Part shown: positions 18,152 through 27,859 of the stretch, piece by piece
Layout: every line of letters begins with the position of its first letter
How positions within the stretch are numbered: position 1 is the stretch's first letter
NCBI GenBank assembly: GCA_002793855.1
Contig: PFET01000002.1
Coordinates: 477-47,559, forward strand
Origin: Candidatus Uhrbacteria bacterium CG10_big_fil_rev_8_21_14_0_10_48_11
GTDB taxonomy: Bacteria > Patescibacteriota > Patescibacteriia > GWA2-46-9
Direction: 5' to 3'
DNA: 47,083 nucleotides
Made by a program: the position numbers and the translations under genes
The notes under the pieces: model-generated
Told to the model about the DNA's origin: nothing
Databases searched by the model: none
The model's input: the letters and a program-made list of their open reading frames with translations, nothing else

Positions 18152-19783
18152 ATGCGTAATTTTATTAAGCGGCTTTTTTTGTTGCAAACAAGCAGTATAA
18201 CAAGAGCGGCATGGACAATTGCACTAGCAAGTTTAGTCAGCCGGTTGCTCGGTGTATTCCGTGATAGAATACTTGCGGGGTCTTTTGGTGCTGGGGATGT
18301 GCTTGATATCTACTATGCTGCTTTTCGTGTGCCTGATTTTATTTATAACCTTATCATTGTAGGTGCGTTGTCGGCTGGGTTTATTCCGGTGTTCATTCAA
18401 TCGCGACAACAGGGTAAAGAAGGCGAGTCGTTTAGTTGGCAACTGACAAACATTTTTATGACGATGTCTGGTATTGCGCTCGTTGTTGCCGCAGTTCTGG
18501 TTGGGCTATTCGCACCGTCAATTGCGCCGCTCATCGCGCCAGGCTTTACTCCAGACAAACAGCTTGGGGTTATTGCTCTTACCCGCATCATTCTATTGTC
18601 GCCCGTACTACTTGGATTATCCGCCATACTGGGGGGTGTGCTACAAGCGTACCGAAATTTTTTTATCTATTCACTAGCGCCTATTTTTTACAATGTCGGT
18701 ATTATCTTTGGCGCTCTTTTTCTTGCCCCCTGGTATGGAATAGTAGGCCTTGCTTGGGGTGTTATTCTCGGTGCGGCGTTACATTTTGTTACGCAGTTTT
18801 TAGCCGTACTACGTCTTGGGTGGCGACCAAAATTTATATGGAAACCCAAGGATAAAGGCCTAAGAGAAATTATCCGTTTGATGGTGCCGCGCACCTTGTC
18901 GTTAGCAACGCAACATCTCAATATTGTTTTTTTGACTATCATCGCTTCATTTCTTGCTAGCGGCAGTTTGGCAATATTCAATTTTTCTTCAAATCTTTAT
19001 TTCGTGCCGGTGGCATTTTTTGGTATCTCGTATGCTCTTGCTGTCTTTCCTGCCCTTTCAGAAAGTGCGCTAGAAAAAGACGGTGAGTCGTTTAAAAAAT
19101 TAATATCAAATGCGGTACGAAGTGTACTTTTTTTTATTGTACCCGCTACTGTGGTTTTTATTTTGTTAAGAGCTCAGCTTGTGCGCATAGTTTTTGGTAG
19201 TGGGGCCTTTGATTGGAATGATACCGTACTGACCTTCGAGTCTCTCCGCTGGCTGGCGCTCAGCATGTTTGCTAGTGCAATTATCCCAATACTTGTACGT
19301 GGTTTTTATGCTCGCCATAACACGGTGACCCCTTTTGTTGTGGGCATTCTTGCTGACGCGGTTACCGTAGGTAGTGCTTATGTTTTGTCTATGCGTTACG
19401 GTGTGCTTGGGTTAGCGATGGCATTTAGCGCAGGTGCTTTTTTTCAACTAGCAGGACTTTGGGGGGTGCTTCATCATAGCGCTGGTAGCATGGACGAAAA
19501 AAGAATTTTTTCAGCGGGCATTCGTTTCATTGGTGCTGGTATCGTTATGGCTATTGTGATGCAGGGAATAAAGGTACTCTCTGGACTTACGTTGGGAACC
19601 GAGACGCTGTTGGCCCTGCTGACGCAAACAGCAATTGCATCCTTGACTGGACTCATTGCTTATGTGATGGTGCTATGGCTTTTAGGAAGCGAAGAGTTAA
19701 TCGAAATGATGGCGGCTTTATCAAAAAGACAATTCAAAATTCGTACTCTATTTACTAGTGTTGATGGGGGAGAAGGCCTATAA
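18152..19783 (+). CDS. murJ: murein biosynthesis integral membrane protein MurJ (MviN)
   Basis: AWTIALASLVSRLLGVFRDRILAGSFGAGDVLDIYYAAFRVPDFIYNLIIVGALSAGFIPVF is classic MurJ; multi-TM. Confidence 0.93.
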   Translation: MRNFIKRLFLLQTSSITRAAWTIALASLVSRLLGVFRDRILAGSFGAGDVLDIYYAAFRVPDFIYNLIIVGALSAGFIPVFIQSRQQGKEGESFSWQLTNIFMTMSGIALVVAAVLVGLFAPSIAPLIAPGFTPDKQLGVIALTRIILLSPVLLGLSAILGGVLQAYRNFFIYSLAPIFYNVGIIFGALFLAPWYGIVGLAWGVILGAALHFVTQFLAVLRLGWRPKFIWKPKDKGLREIIRLMVPRTLSLATQHLNIVFLTIIASFLASGSLAIFNFSSNLYFVPVAFFGISYALAVFPALSESALEKDGESFKKLISNAVRSVLFFIVPATVVFILLRAQLVRIVFGSGAFDWNDTVLTFESLRWLALSMFASAIIPILVRGFYARHNTVTPFVVGILADAVTVGSAYVLSMRYGVLGLAMAFSAGAFFQLAGLWGVLHHSAGSMDEKRIFSAGIRFIGAGIVMAIVMQGIKVLSGLTLGTETLLALLTQTAIASLTGLIAYVMVLWLLGSEELIEMMAALSKRQFKIRTLFTSVDGGEGL

Positions 19784-19788
19784 GGACT

Positions 19789-21573
19789 ATGTATAAGCAA
19801 GAAGAAATAAGAAATTTTTGTATTATTGCACACATTGACCACGGCAAAAGCACTTTGGCCGATCGTTTACTTCAGCGCACAGGAGCAATAGAAGAAAGGT
19901 TATTAAAGAGCCAGCATTTAGACACCATGGACATTGAGCGCGAGCGCGGTATCACCATAAAACTGCAGCCCGTTCGTATGCTGTACCATGAAGTGGAATT
20001 GAACCTTATTGATACACCGGGACATGTAGACTTTACGTATGAGGTGTCTCGCTCTTTGGCAGCGGTCGAGGGGGCAATTCTTCTTGTCGACGCAACGCAA
20101 GGCGTTCAGGCGCAGACACTCGCTAATCTTTACTTAGCGCTTGAGCAAAATGTAGAAATACTGCCAGTCATTAATAAGATTGATTTACCAAATGCCGATG
20201 TTGCTGGTGTTAGTAAAGAAATACAAAAACTTCTCGGATGCCGTGATGAAGAAATATTACGCGCGTCGGGGAAAACTGGTATCGGTGTTGAAGCCATACT
20301 TGATCGCATTATTGAAATCGTGCCCCCACCTCACGGCAAAGAGGAGTATCCTCTTCGTGCGCTTATTTTTGACTCGGTTTTTGATGAATACAGAGGTGTT
20401 ATTATTTATATAAGAGTAGTTGATGGTTCCGTGGTGCCGGGACAAAAAATACGCTTTGCTGCAACCTCCGCCGAAACTGTCGTGGAAGAACTTGGCGCTC
20501 TTTGTCCGGGGCTTACACCGACAAAAGAACTGACGGCTGGCGAAATTGGTTACGTGGTTACCGGCTTAAAAGAGGTAAAATTGAGCCGAGTAGGGGACAC
20601 GGTCATAACGGCTGCAGAGCCAAAAACTGCAGCGCTTCCGGGTTATCGGGAAGTTCGTCCAATGGTTTATGTGGGTATTTTTCCCGAAGAAGGTAGTGAA
20701 CATCAAACACTGCGAGATGCGCTTGAGAGACTTTCGTTAAACGATGCGGCACTACAGTTTGAGCCGGAACACTCAGCAGCTTTGGGTTTTGGTTTTCGTG
20801 TTGGTTTTCTGGGACTTTTGCATCTCGAGGTTACGCAGGAACGATTACGCCGTGAGTATAATTTGGAGCTAGTGGTTACTTCTCCCAGCGTTGCTTACCG
20901 CGTGTATCTGCGTAACGGAGAGTCTCTTGTGGTGAAAAGTCCACATGATTTGCCACGTATGGAAACGATAGAACGAGTAGAAGAACCTTGGGTTTCACTT
21001 GATATCATTACCCCGGCGTCACATATAGGTGGTATTATGCCACTTGTTTCTTCCCGTCGTGGTGAGTACAATACCACCGAATATATTGGAGATAGAGCGT
21101 TGCTGCATTATCGATTACCGCTTCAGTCGATACTCGTCGATTTTTATGATAAGCTAAAAAGTGCAAGTTCTGGCTATGCCTCAATGAACTATCAACTTGA
21201 TGGTTACGAAACCGCTGATGTTGTCAGAATGGATGTGTTAATTGCAGAAGAACCGGCAGAGTCGCTGTCCACTATTGTATATCGTGACGAACTTGTTGAG
21301 AGAGGGCGCAAAATAACTTCGCATTTAAAGGATGTTTTGCCGCGACAGCAATTTGTGCTGAAGATACAAGCGTCTGTTGGTGGGAAAGTTGTTGCGGCAG
21401 AGCGGCTTAGCGCTTTGCGAAAAGATGTTACCGCTAAACTGTATGGTGGTGACGTTACCAGAAAACGCAAGCTCTTGGACAAGCAGAAGAAAGGCAAGCA
21501 GCGTATGGCTGAGCATGGTCGGGGCAAAGTTGCTATTCCACCGGAAACGTTTATTTCAATTTTAAAACGCTAA
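19789..21573 (+). CDS. lepA: elongation factor 4 (LepA)
   Basis: RNFCIIAHIDHGKSTLADRLLQRTG, DTPGHVDFTYEVSRSL, C-terminal GRGKVAIPPETF. Confidence 0.97.
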   Translation: MYKQEEIRNFCIIAHIDHGKSTLADRLLQRTGAIEERLLKSQHLDTMDIERERGITIKLQPVRMLYHEVELNLIDTPGHVDFTYEVSRSLAAVEGAILLVDATQGVQAQTLANLYLALEQNVEILPVINKIDLPNADVAGVSKEIQKLLGCRDEEILRASGKTGIGVEAILDRIIEIVPPPHGKEEYPLRALIFDSVFDEYRGVIIYIRVVDGSVVPGQKIRFAATSAETVVEELGALCPGLTPTKELTAGEIGYVVTGLKEVKLSRVGDTVITAAEPKTAALPGYREVRPMVYVGIFPEEGSEHQTLRDALERLSLNDAALQFEPEHSAALGFGFRVGFLGLLHLEVTQERLRREYNLELVVTSPSVAYRVYLRNGESLVVKSPHDLPRMETIERVEEPWVSLDIITPASHIGGIMPLVSSRRGEYNTTEYIGDRALLHYRLPLQSILVDFYDKLKSASSGYASMNYQLDGYETADVVRMDVLIAEEPAESLSTIVYRDELVERGRKITSHLKDVLPRQQFVLKIQASVGGKVVAAERLSALRKDVTAKLYGGDVTRKRKLLDKQKKGKQRMAEHGRGKVAIPPETFISILKR

Positions 21574-21576
21574 CCT

Positions 21577-21684
21577 ATGGCAAAAAAAAGCAAGAAATTA
21601 CAGCGTCGCATATGGATAGTGGTTAACACCATTGTCATTATCGGCATGCTGCTCTTTACCTTGGCGCCGCTTCTGCGCTACTAG
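21577..21684 (+). CDS. 35-aa putative single-TM small protein
   Basis: ATG 21577 to TAG 21682-21684: MAKKSKKLQRRIWIVVNTIVIIGMLLFTLAPLLRY; basic N-terminus plus TM, 3-nt gap after lepA, 1-nt gap before recJ; below the ORF track length cutoff. Confidence 0.6.
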   Translation: MAKKSKKLQRRIWIVVNTIVIIGMLLFTLAPLLRY

Positions 21685-21685
21685 C

Positions 21686-23410
21686 ATGCCCTACGTTTGG
21701 CAACTTCGAGATCAGTCAGTAAAGCCGCCGTCTAAAACTTCGGACAGTGCTACTATTGTTAACGCATTGCTTGCCGAGCGCGGCATAACCTCTGACGAAG
21801 AGCGAGATCTTTTTCTTCATCCAGACTACTACCGGGACGTGCATGACCCGTTTCTTTTTGCGGCCATGCGAAAAGTCGTTGATAGGATTTCTCAGGCTAT
21901 TACTGAAAATGAGTCTATCGTCGTGTATGCGGACTATGATGCAGATGGGGTATGTAGCGCAGCTGTATTAGTCAGTTCTCTTAAAGCCTTGGGTGCAAAT
22001 GCTGTTACTGTTTATATTCCGCACCGCGAAGAAGAAGGCTATGGGCTTAACACAAAAGCAATTGAAAAATTTATTGCTGCTGGCGTTAACCTACTTATTA
22101 CGCTTGACTGCGGTACAACTAATATTGCAGAAATTGCGCTTGCCAGCGAGAGTGGCATAGAAGTCATTGTTATTGACCACCATCATGTGCCCGAAGAAAT
22201 GCCAAACTCCTACGCTTTATTAAATGCCAAGATGTCCAATGAAACCTATCCTTATATACATCTTGCTTCCGTTGGTATGGCGTTCAAGGTTTCATCAGCG
22301 CTTTTTAAAGATAGGGTCGCCAATAATCCTGACGAGCTAGAAAAGTGGAATATTTTTGAGAAATGGTTGCTCGATCTTGTTGCCATTGCAACAGTTACGG
22401 ACCTTGTGCCGCTGCATGGCGAAAATCGAGTATTGCTGATCTATGGTTTACTTGTGCTTAACAAGACGAAACGTCCAGGGTTGGCCGCGCTAGTTGCTCT
22501 TTCTGGAGGAACACTGGGTAATTTGACTGCAGAATCGATTGCTTTTCAAATTGGACCTCGCATCAATGCGGCGGGCAGAATGGGGGACGCGATGAAAGCG
22601 TATGAACTTTTAATGGCTGATAATGAGGAAGACGCGATTCGCTTGGCAAAGGTGCTCGACGAATCAAACCGAGCACGCCAGCGACTTACTCAAGAAGTAA
22701 CCAGTGCAGCAACAAAAGCATTAGCGAACAACGAGAATAAAAATGTACTTGTCGCCGTAGGTGATGACTGGCCTATTGGTCTTGTAGGCCTCGTTGCCAG
22801 TAGACTTCTGGAACGGCACAATCGTCCCGTGTTAGTCATCAGTCGCACGAGTAGTGGTCTGGTGGGTTCAGGGAGAAGCGTTCCGCAATTTAATATTATT
22901 GAAGCAATGCATGCCGTTCCAGAACTGTTTATAAAATTTGGCGGTCATGCACAAGCATGCGGTTTTACGTTGCCTGACGATAACGCAGTAGAAAAACTAA
23001 CAAAACATTTAAACGAGTTGGCGTCAAAAAAGTTTTTTGAAGGTATGCAGGGTCCAGTTTTAGCTCTTTCAGCCGTGCTAGAATTGCGTCACATTAACGA
23101 TGACTTTTTTCAATCGCTACAGCAATTTGAACCATTTGGAATGGAAAATAAGCGGCCAATTTTTCTCTTTGGTGGGGTTTCAGTTGTCTCTTGTTCAGCC
23201 GTTGGGGCAGAGAAAAAACATCTCAAGTTGATGCTCAGCGACAATCAGGGGCATGTGGCTACCGGTATTGGTTTTAAGCTCGGTTCATGGTACAAAAAGT
23301 TATCGCTTGGTGAACCCATTGATCTTGCCGCTGAAATTATTCAGAATGAGTGGCGAGGAAACTACGACGTTCAATTGCGCATTATTGATATACGAAAAGC
23401 ATTACCGTAG
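21686..23410 (+). CDS. recJ: single-stranded-DNA-specific exonuclease RecJ
   Basis: YADYDADGVCSAAVL (DHH), LITLDCGTTN, VIDHHHVPE, GGHAQACGFTL; start at 21686 (MPYVWQLRD) rather than 21632. Confidence 0.95.
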   Translation: MPYVWQLRDQSVKPPSKTSDSATIVNALLAERGITSDEERDLFLHPDYYRDVHDPFLFAAMRKVVDRISQAITENESIVVYADYDADGVCSAAVLVSSLKALGANAVTVYIPHREEEGYGLNTKAIEKFIAAGVNLLITLDCGTTNIAEIALASESGIEVIVIDHHHVPEEMPNSYALLNAKMSNETYPYIHLASVGMAFKVSSALFKDRVANNPDELEKWNIFEKWLLDLVAIATVTDLVPLHGENRVLLIYGLLVLNKTKRPGLAALVALSGGTLGNLTAESIAFQIGPRINAAGRMGDAMKAYELLMADNEEDAIRLAKVLDESNRARQRLTQEVTSAATKALANNENKNVLVAVGDDWPIGLVGLVASRLLERHNRPVLVISRTSSGLVGSGRSVPQFNIIEAMHAVPELFIKFGGHAQACGFTLPDDNAVEKLTKHLNELASKKFFEGMQGPVLALSAVLELRHINDDFFQSLQQFEPFGMENKRPIFLFGGVSVVSCSAVGAEKKHLKLMLSDNQGHVATGIGFKLGSWYKKLSLGEPIDLAAEIIQNEWRGNYDVQLRIIDIRKALP

Positions 23411-23413
23411 CTT

Positions 23414-23824
23414 ATGACAAACACATTGCATATTCACACTGACGGAGGTTCACGAGGAAACCCTGGACCGGCAGCACTTGGTGTCTACATTACCGACGAA
23501 AAGGGTACAGAGCTTATTGCCTTTGGGAAGTACCTAGGCATAACGACCAACAATCAAGCCGAGTACAGCGCTCTCATTGCTGCTCTTGAGGAAGCGAAAA
23601 AAATGTCTCCCAGTACCGTTCATTGCTTTCTTGATAGTGAGCTTGTCGTTAAACAGATAAAGCGGGAGTATCGGGTCAAGAATGTAGAGCTGCAGCCACT
23701 CTTTTTAAAAGTGTGGAATTTGGCCTCGTCGTTTCCTAAAATTACCTTTACGCATGTACCTAGAGAGCGGAACAAAGAAGCGGATCGTCAGGTTAATATA
23801 GCCCTTGATTCAGTTGACAAATAG
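23414..23824 (+). CDS. RNase HI family protein
   Basis: HTDGGSRGNPGPAALGVYI, TNNQAEYSALIAALEEA, DSELVVKQI, HVPRERNKEADR. Confidence 0.93.
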   Translation: MTNTLHIHTDGGSRGNPGPAALGVYITDEKGTELIAFGKYLGITTNNQAEYSALIAALEEAKKMSPSTVHCFLDSELVVKQIKREYRVKNVELQPLFLKVWNLASSFPKITFTHVPRERNKEADRQVNIALDSVDK

Positions 23825-23843
23825 GTAATTTTTTTGTTACGAT
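23814..23843 (+). promoter_or_regulatory. putative promoter for RNase P RNA, TTGACA-18-TACGAT
   Basis: TTGACA 23814-23819 (within the 3' end of the RNase HI gene), TACGAT 23838-23843, predicted +1 near 23850. Confidence 0.6.
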
Positions 23844-23863
23844 AGCGTCATTACACAGCGTAG

Positions 23864-24249
23864 TGACATCGAAAAAGAGGTTTGAGAATACTGGGCGGCC
23901 GCTTCGATTTTTTTGTCGGAGAGGAAAGTCCGAACACCACCTTCGGGTAATAGGTAGTTCCTAACGGGAACCGTTATGACGGTGACGTTATAATAGGGCC
24001 AGTGCCACAGAGACAATACTAGTTCTGCTTGCAGAATGAAAGGTGAAAAGTTAGGCGGTGTGCATTATGTGCTACGCCTGTTCCTACCGCGTGAGCGGAC
24101 AGGATGGTAAACCCTATCTGGTGCAAGAGTAAATTTGGTAACTCGCTAGATCTGTCAGGCGACTGACGGGCCAGAGAGATGGTCGCCACCCCGACTTGTC
24201 GGGGTACAGAATTCGGCTTATAGGTATTCTCTCCTCTTTTTCGGTGTCA
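23864..24249 (+). ncRNA. rnpB: RNase P RNA (bacterial type A-like)
   Basis: GGAGAGGAAAGTCCGAACACC, GCCACAGAGACAA, GGTGAAA, GGATGGTAAACCC, GCAAGAG, ACAGAATTCGGCTTATAG conserved blocks in order; ends defined by the extended P1 pairing. Confidence 0.93.
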
Positions 24250-24258
24250 GTATTGTCA

Positions 24259-25677
24259 ATGAAGCGTACAGAGCTTTTTTTCTCAATTTTTCTTGTTCCG
24301 CTGGATTTTACCGCACTATTATTAGCGGCTTTCGTTGCGCAAAAAATTCGTTTTCTTGACGTAGTCGAGGGGTTTAGGCCAGCAGTTTATACAACTACAA
24401 CTGAAAACTTGGCATTTTACGCATGCGTCGTTGCAGCTGTTTGGATTTTTTTGTTTGCACTTGCCGGGCTTTACAGTAGGCGCATTACTGATAGTTTTTA
24501 TAATCAGTTTTTGCGAATTGTTGCCGCTTGTTCTGCTGGATTGGTTTTTGTAATTTTCGTTGTTTTTTTACATCGGGATTTTTTTTCTTCGCGTTTCATA
24601 ATATTAGCAGCTTGGTTTTTGGCCATTTGCTTTGTTACCGTGTTGCGTATTGCCATTCGGAAAGTACAGCATCTTCTCTTTCGCTACGGCATTGCCGCTA
24701 GAAGAGTTGCCATCATAGGCACAAGCGGGACGGCGGAAGAGTTAGTTGCTCAAATTAAATTGCATGTTGACTCCGGTTATCGTGTTGTTGTTGCCTTGCC
24801 ACCAACTGAAGTTTCACTACTAACGCTTCGAGAGCTTGTGAACAAGCGGGCAATTGATGAACTTATCTATGCTGATGCTCGTGCTAGTAGCGAAGAGCGG
24901 GCACTCTTTTTAGAATTCTCCGAAAGCAATCATTTAACCTTCCGCTACACGCCGGACTTATTGCATTCTGCTGTCCGCCGACCAGTAGTAAATGTAGAAA
25001 TTGGCATTCCTCTCGTTGAGGTTCCCGTCACGAAAATTGAGGGTTGGGGGAGAATATTTAAAAGAGCAATTGATGTAGTTGCGGGAGTATGTGGATTGTT
25101 ATTTTTTTCACCCCTTTTTGTGTTTGTTGCCGTTGGCATATTTTTTGAAACTGGTCGACCTATTATTTATGTGTCAGAACGGGTCGGTAGAGGCGGACTA
25201 TTTACGTTTTATAAGTTTCGTTCAATGTATTTAAAGGACTCTACTGGTGAGCAGTATGGTGGCGCGGCTGCACAACAGCTGCACGACGAACTTGTCGCTA
25301 CTAGCGGCTCTCGTGGTGGACCAGTGCCGAAGGTAGCAAACGACCCGCGCGTAACCCCCTTTGGTGTTTGGTTGAGACGTTTAAGCCTTGATGAGTTGCC
25401 TCAGTTTTGGAACATCCTGAAAGGGGACATGAGTCTGATTGGTCCGAGGCCTCACTTACCGTGGGAGGTTTCTCGTTATGAGAAACATCATCGTAAAGTA
25501 TTGGCTATTAAGCCTGGGTTAACCGGTCTTTCTCAAGTTAGTGGAAGATCAGATCTTGACTTTGAAGAAGAGGTTCGACTGGACCGCTACTACATTGAAG
25601 AGTGGTCGCCATTTTTGGATATGTTGATCGTTTTGCGTACTATTAGTGCAATTTTTCGGTCACGTCGCGCACTATGA
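24259..25677 (+). CDS. polyprenyl glycosylphosphotransferase (undecaprenyl-phosphate sugar transferase)
   Basis: N-terminal TM block; KRAIDVVAGVCGLLFFSPLFVFVA, YKFRSM, RLSLDELPQFWNILKGDMSLIGPRP, KPGLTGLSQVSGR. The 24196 start lies inside rnpB and is rejected. Confidence 0.93.
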   Translation: MKRTELFFSIFLVPLDFTALLLAAFVAQKIRFLDVVEGFRPAVYTTTTENLAFYACVVAAVWIFLFALAGLYSRRITDSFYNQFLRIVAACSAGLVFVIFVVFLHRDFFSSRFIILAAWFLAICFVTVLRIAIRKVQHLLFRYGIAARRVAIIGTSGTAEELVAQIKLHVDSGYRVVVALPPTEVSLLTLRELVNKRAIDELIYADARASSEERALFLEFSESNHLTFRYTPDLLHSAVRRPVVNVEIGIPLVEVPVTKIEGWGRIFKRAIDVVAGVCGLLFFSPLFVFVAVGIFFETGRPIIYVSERVGRGGLFTFYKFRSMYLKDSTGEQYGGAAAQQLHDELVATSGSRGGPVPKVANDPRVTPFGVWLRRLSLDELPQFWNILKGDMSLIGPRPHLPWEVSRYEKHHRKVLAIKPGLTGLSQVSGRSDLDFEEEVRLDRYYIEEWSPFLDMLIVLRTISAIFRSRRAL

Positions 25678-26771
25678 AGGTTGCTCTTGTCCATGATTTT
25701 TTAACACAGGACGGCGGCGCCGAACGGGTGCTCAGTGTTTTGGCTGACATGTATCCCCATGCTCCCATTTTTACTCTTGCGTATGATGCGCGCGTACTTG
25801 GTCGACGTTTTTCCGGTAAAGACATTCGGACTTCGTTTATTCAACGACTACCTGGGGGTATTCATCATTACCAGCGTTTCTTGCCACTAATGCCAACCGC
25901 AATTGAGGCGCTAGATGTCTCAGGGTATGACGTTGTTATTTCTTCTGCTTCTGCTTTTGCCAAGGGTGTTTTAGTAAGTGATGACGCTGTTCATATTTGT
26001 TACTGTCATACTCCAACACGCTACTTGTGGTCGGATTCGGTTAGCTATCTCAATACCTTGTCGTACGCGCGGCCTATTCAGACTGTACTACCATATGTGC
26101 TTACCAAAATGCGACCATGGGATCGTCTAGCAGCTAATCGTCCCGACATTATGGTTGCTAATTCAGAGGAAGTAGAACGTAGAATTAAAAAATACTACGA
26201 GCGGGAAGCAACAGTAATTTATCCGCCCGTAGACACCGAAGCTTTTGCACACAATCGAAAACCGGAGGATTATTTTTTGACGGGAGGCCGTCTCGTTGGC
26301 TATAAGCGGTTTGCTATAGTGATTGAAGCGTGTACTAGATTACGGTTACCGTTGCGTCTGTTTGGGACTGGTCCTGACGAGGCCCGTTTGAAGAAGCTTG
26401 CTGGGCCCAGTGTCTCGTTTCTTGGGCATATCTCTAAGGATGAACTTGCGCGTTCCTATGCGAGTTGCATAGCGTTCATACACCCTCAGGTTGAGGATTT
26501 TGGTATTACAGCAGTTGAGGCCATGGCGGCAGGTGCACCGGTTATTGCTTATGCCAAAGGTGGGGCACTCGAAACCGTCCATGAAGGCGTGTCGGGTACT
26601 TTTTTTGATGAACAGAGCTGGGAAGCGTTGGCTGATACGTTGGCGCGGTTTTCACAAAGTCAATTTAGCGAACCAGAAGTTAGACAGGACTCAAAACGGT
26701 ATGCAAGGGAGGTGTTTGTAAATAAGTTCTCAGCTCTTGTTGCGTCAACTAGTAAAGCGGTAAAGGTATGA
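25674..26771 (+). CDS. glycosyltransferase family 4
   Basis: MKVALVHDFLTQDGGAERVLSVLADMYP; FGTGPDEARLKKLAG; HPQVEDFGITAVEAMAAGAPVIAYAKGG. Confidence 0.92.
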   Translation: MKVALVHDFLTQDGGAERVLSVLADMYPHAPIFTLAYDARVLGRRFSGKDIRTSFIQRLPGGIHHYQRFLPLMPTAIEALDVSGYDVVISSASAFAKGVLVSDDAVHICYCHTPTRYLWSDSVSYLNTLSYARPIQTVLPYVLTKMRPWDRLAANRPDIMVANSEEVERRIKKYYEREATVIYPPVDTEAFAHNRKPEDYFLTGGRLVGYKRFAIVIEACTRLRLPLRLFGTGPDEARLKKLAGPSVSFLGHISKDELARSYASCIAFIHPQVEDFGITAVEAMAAGAPVIAYAKGGALETVHEGVSGTFFDEQSWEALADTLARFSQSQFSEPEVRQDSKRYAREVFVNKFSALVASTSKAVKV

Positions 26772-27859
26772 GGGTAGGGGTAGACCTTCGAGTTCTCGAT
26801 GATCCTAATGGCTCCGGGGTAGCGCGCTATGCGCTATTAATGCTTGAAGAACTCAAAAAGAACTTTCAATCAACAAACCATTCATTAATTGGTTTTAGAA
26901 GCGGCTTAAATAAATCTGTCGGCAAGCATCTTTCGGAGGAAAAGATTTTACGTTTTTCTAACACGCTTTTAAACGTTGGTTTTGTTACTATTGGTTGGCC
27001 TTCTGCACAGAGTTGTTACCCAAAAGCAGAGATACTGTGGCAGCCAAACCCTCTGTTTATTGGACACCACAAAGCACCACTTTTTGTTACGATTCATGAT
27101 GTTTCTTTTTTAAGACTACCAGAAACGTACCCTTTGCATACTCGTTTTTGGTACTTGTCCTACGTACGTCATTTTTTACAAAAGGCTCAACCAAGTACTT
27201 ATTTGCTTGCAGTCTCAGAACATACTAAGGACGACGTGCTGGAACTTTTCCCTCAATGGCGCGGGAGAGTATTTGTGCTGACTCCGCCGCCTTGTCACGA
27301 AACAATGAAGTCCGCAGGTAGTGTTTCAGTTAGTGAACCATACTTTGTGTATCTTGGTACGGTAGAGATAAGAAAAAATGTAGAAGCAGTGCTTAACGCC
27401 TTTAGCGTTTTTCGCAAGCGTCATTCGGAATATCGATTAAAAATAATTGGTAGATCTGGGTATCTTGGTATTGGTAGAAAAAAGTTAGATGGTTATAAAG
27501 GAGTAGATTTTCTTGGTTACGTTAACGAAAGTGAACGGATTCGTTTATTGCAGTCGTCAAGCGGTTTAATTTACCCTTCGTTTTATGAAGGCTATGGCTA
27601 TCCTCCAATTGAGGCGATGCAGTATGGCGTACCTGTTATTGGCGCAGCTGCTACATCGTTGCCGGAGACGTTAGGGGATGCGGCTTCTTGGGTAAATCCT
27701 TATCGATTAGCGGACGAGCTACCAACTTTGCTTTCCGTAATAAGTGATGATAAGGAATATCGTCAACGAATGATTTCGAGTGGTTACGCCTGTGTGGAGC
27801 GGCGCAAGCGTGAATTTTCAATTTTAAAACTGATAGCGTTATGGGAAAATTACGTCTAG
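26768..27859 (+). CDS. glycosyltransferase family 4
   Basis: MRVGVDLRVLDDPNGSGVARYALLMLEEL; YPSFYEGYGYPPIEAMQYGVPVIGAAATSLPETLGDAA. Confidence 0.92.
   Translation: MRVGVDLRVLDDPNGSGVARYALLMLEELKKNFQSTNHSLIGFRSGLNKSVGKHLSEEKILRFSNTLLNVGFVTIGWPSAQSCYPKAEILWQPNPLFIGHHKAPLFVTIHDVSFLRLPETYPLHTRFWYLSYVRHFLQKAQPSTYLLAVSEHTKDDVLELFPQWRGRVFVLTPPPCHETMKSAGSVSVSEPYFVYLGTVEIRKNVEAVLNAFSVFRKRHSEYRLKIIGRSGYLGIGRKKLDGYKGVDFLGYVNESERIRLLQSSSGLIYPSFYEGYGYPPIEAMQYGVPVIGAAATSLPETLGDAASWVNPYRLADELPTLLSVISDDKEYRQRMISSGYACVERRKREFSILKLIALWENYV

Noticed and set aside
17543-18187. 214-aa minus-strand ORF
   Set aside because: Antisense to the well-supported ABC permease; no recognisable domain.
24196-24258. Upstream extension of the sugar-transferase ORF
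   Set aside because: Lies in the conserved 3' part of RNase P RNA; ATG 24259 gives a normal N-terminus.
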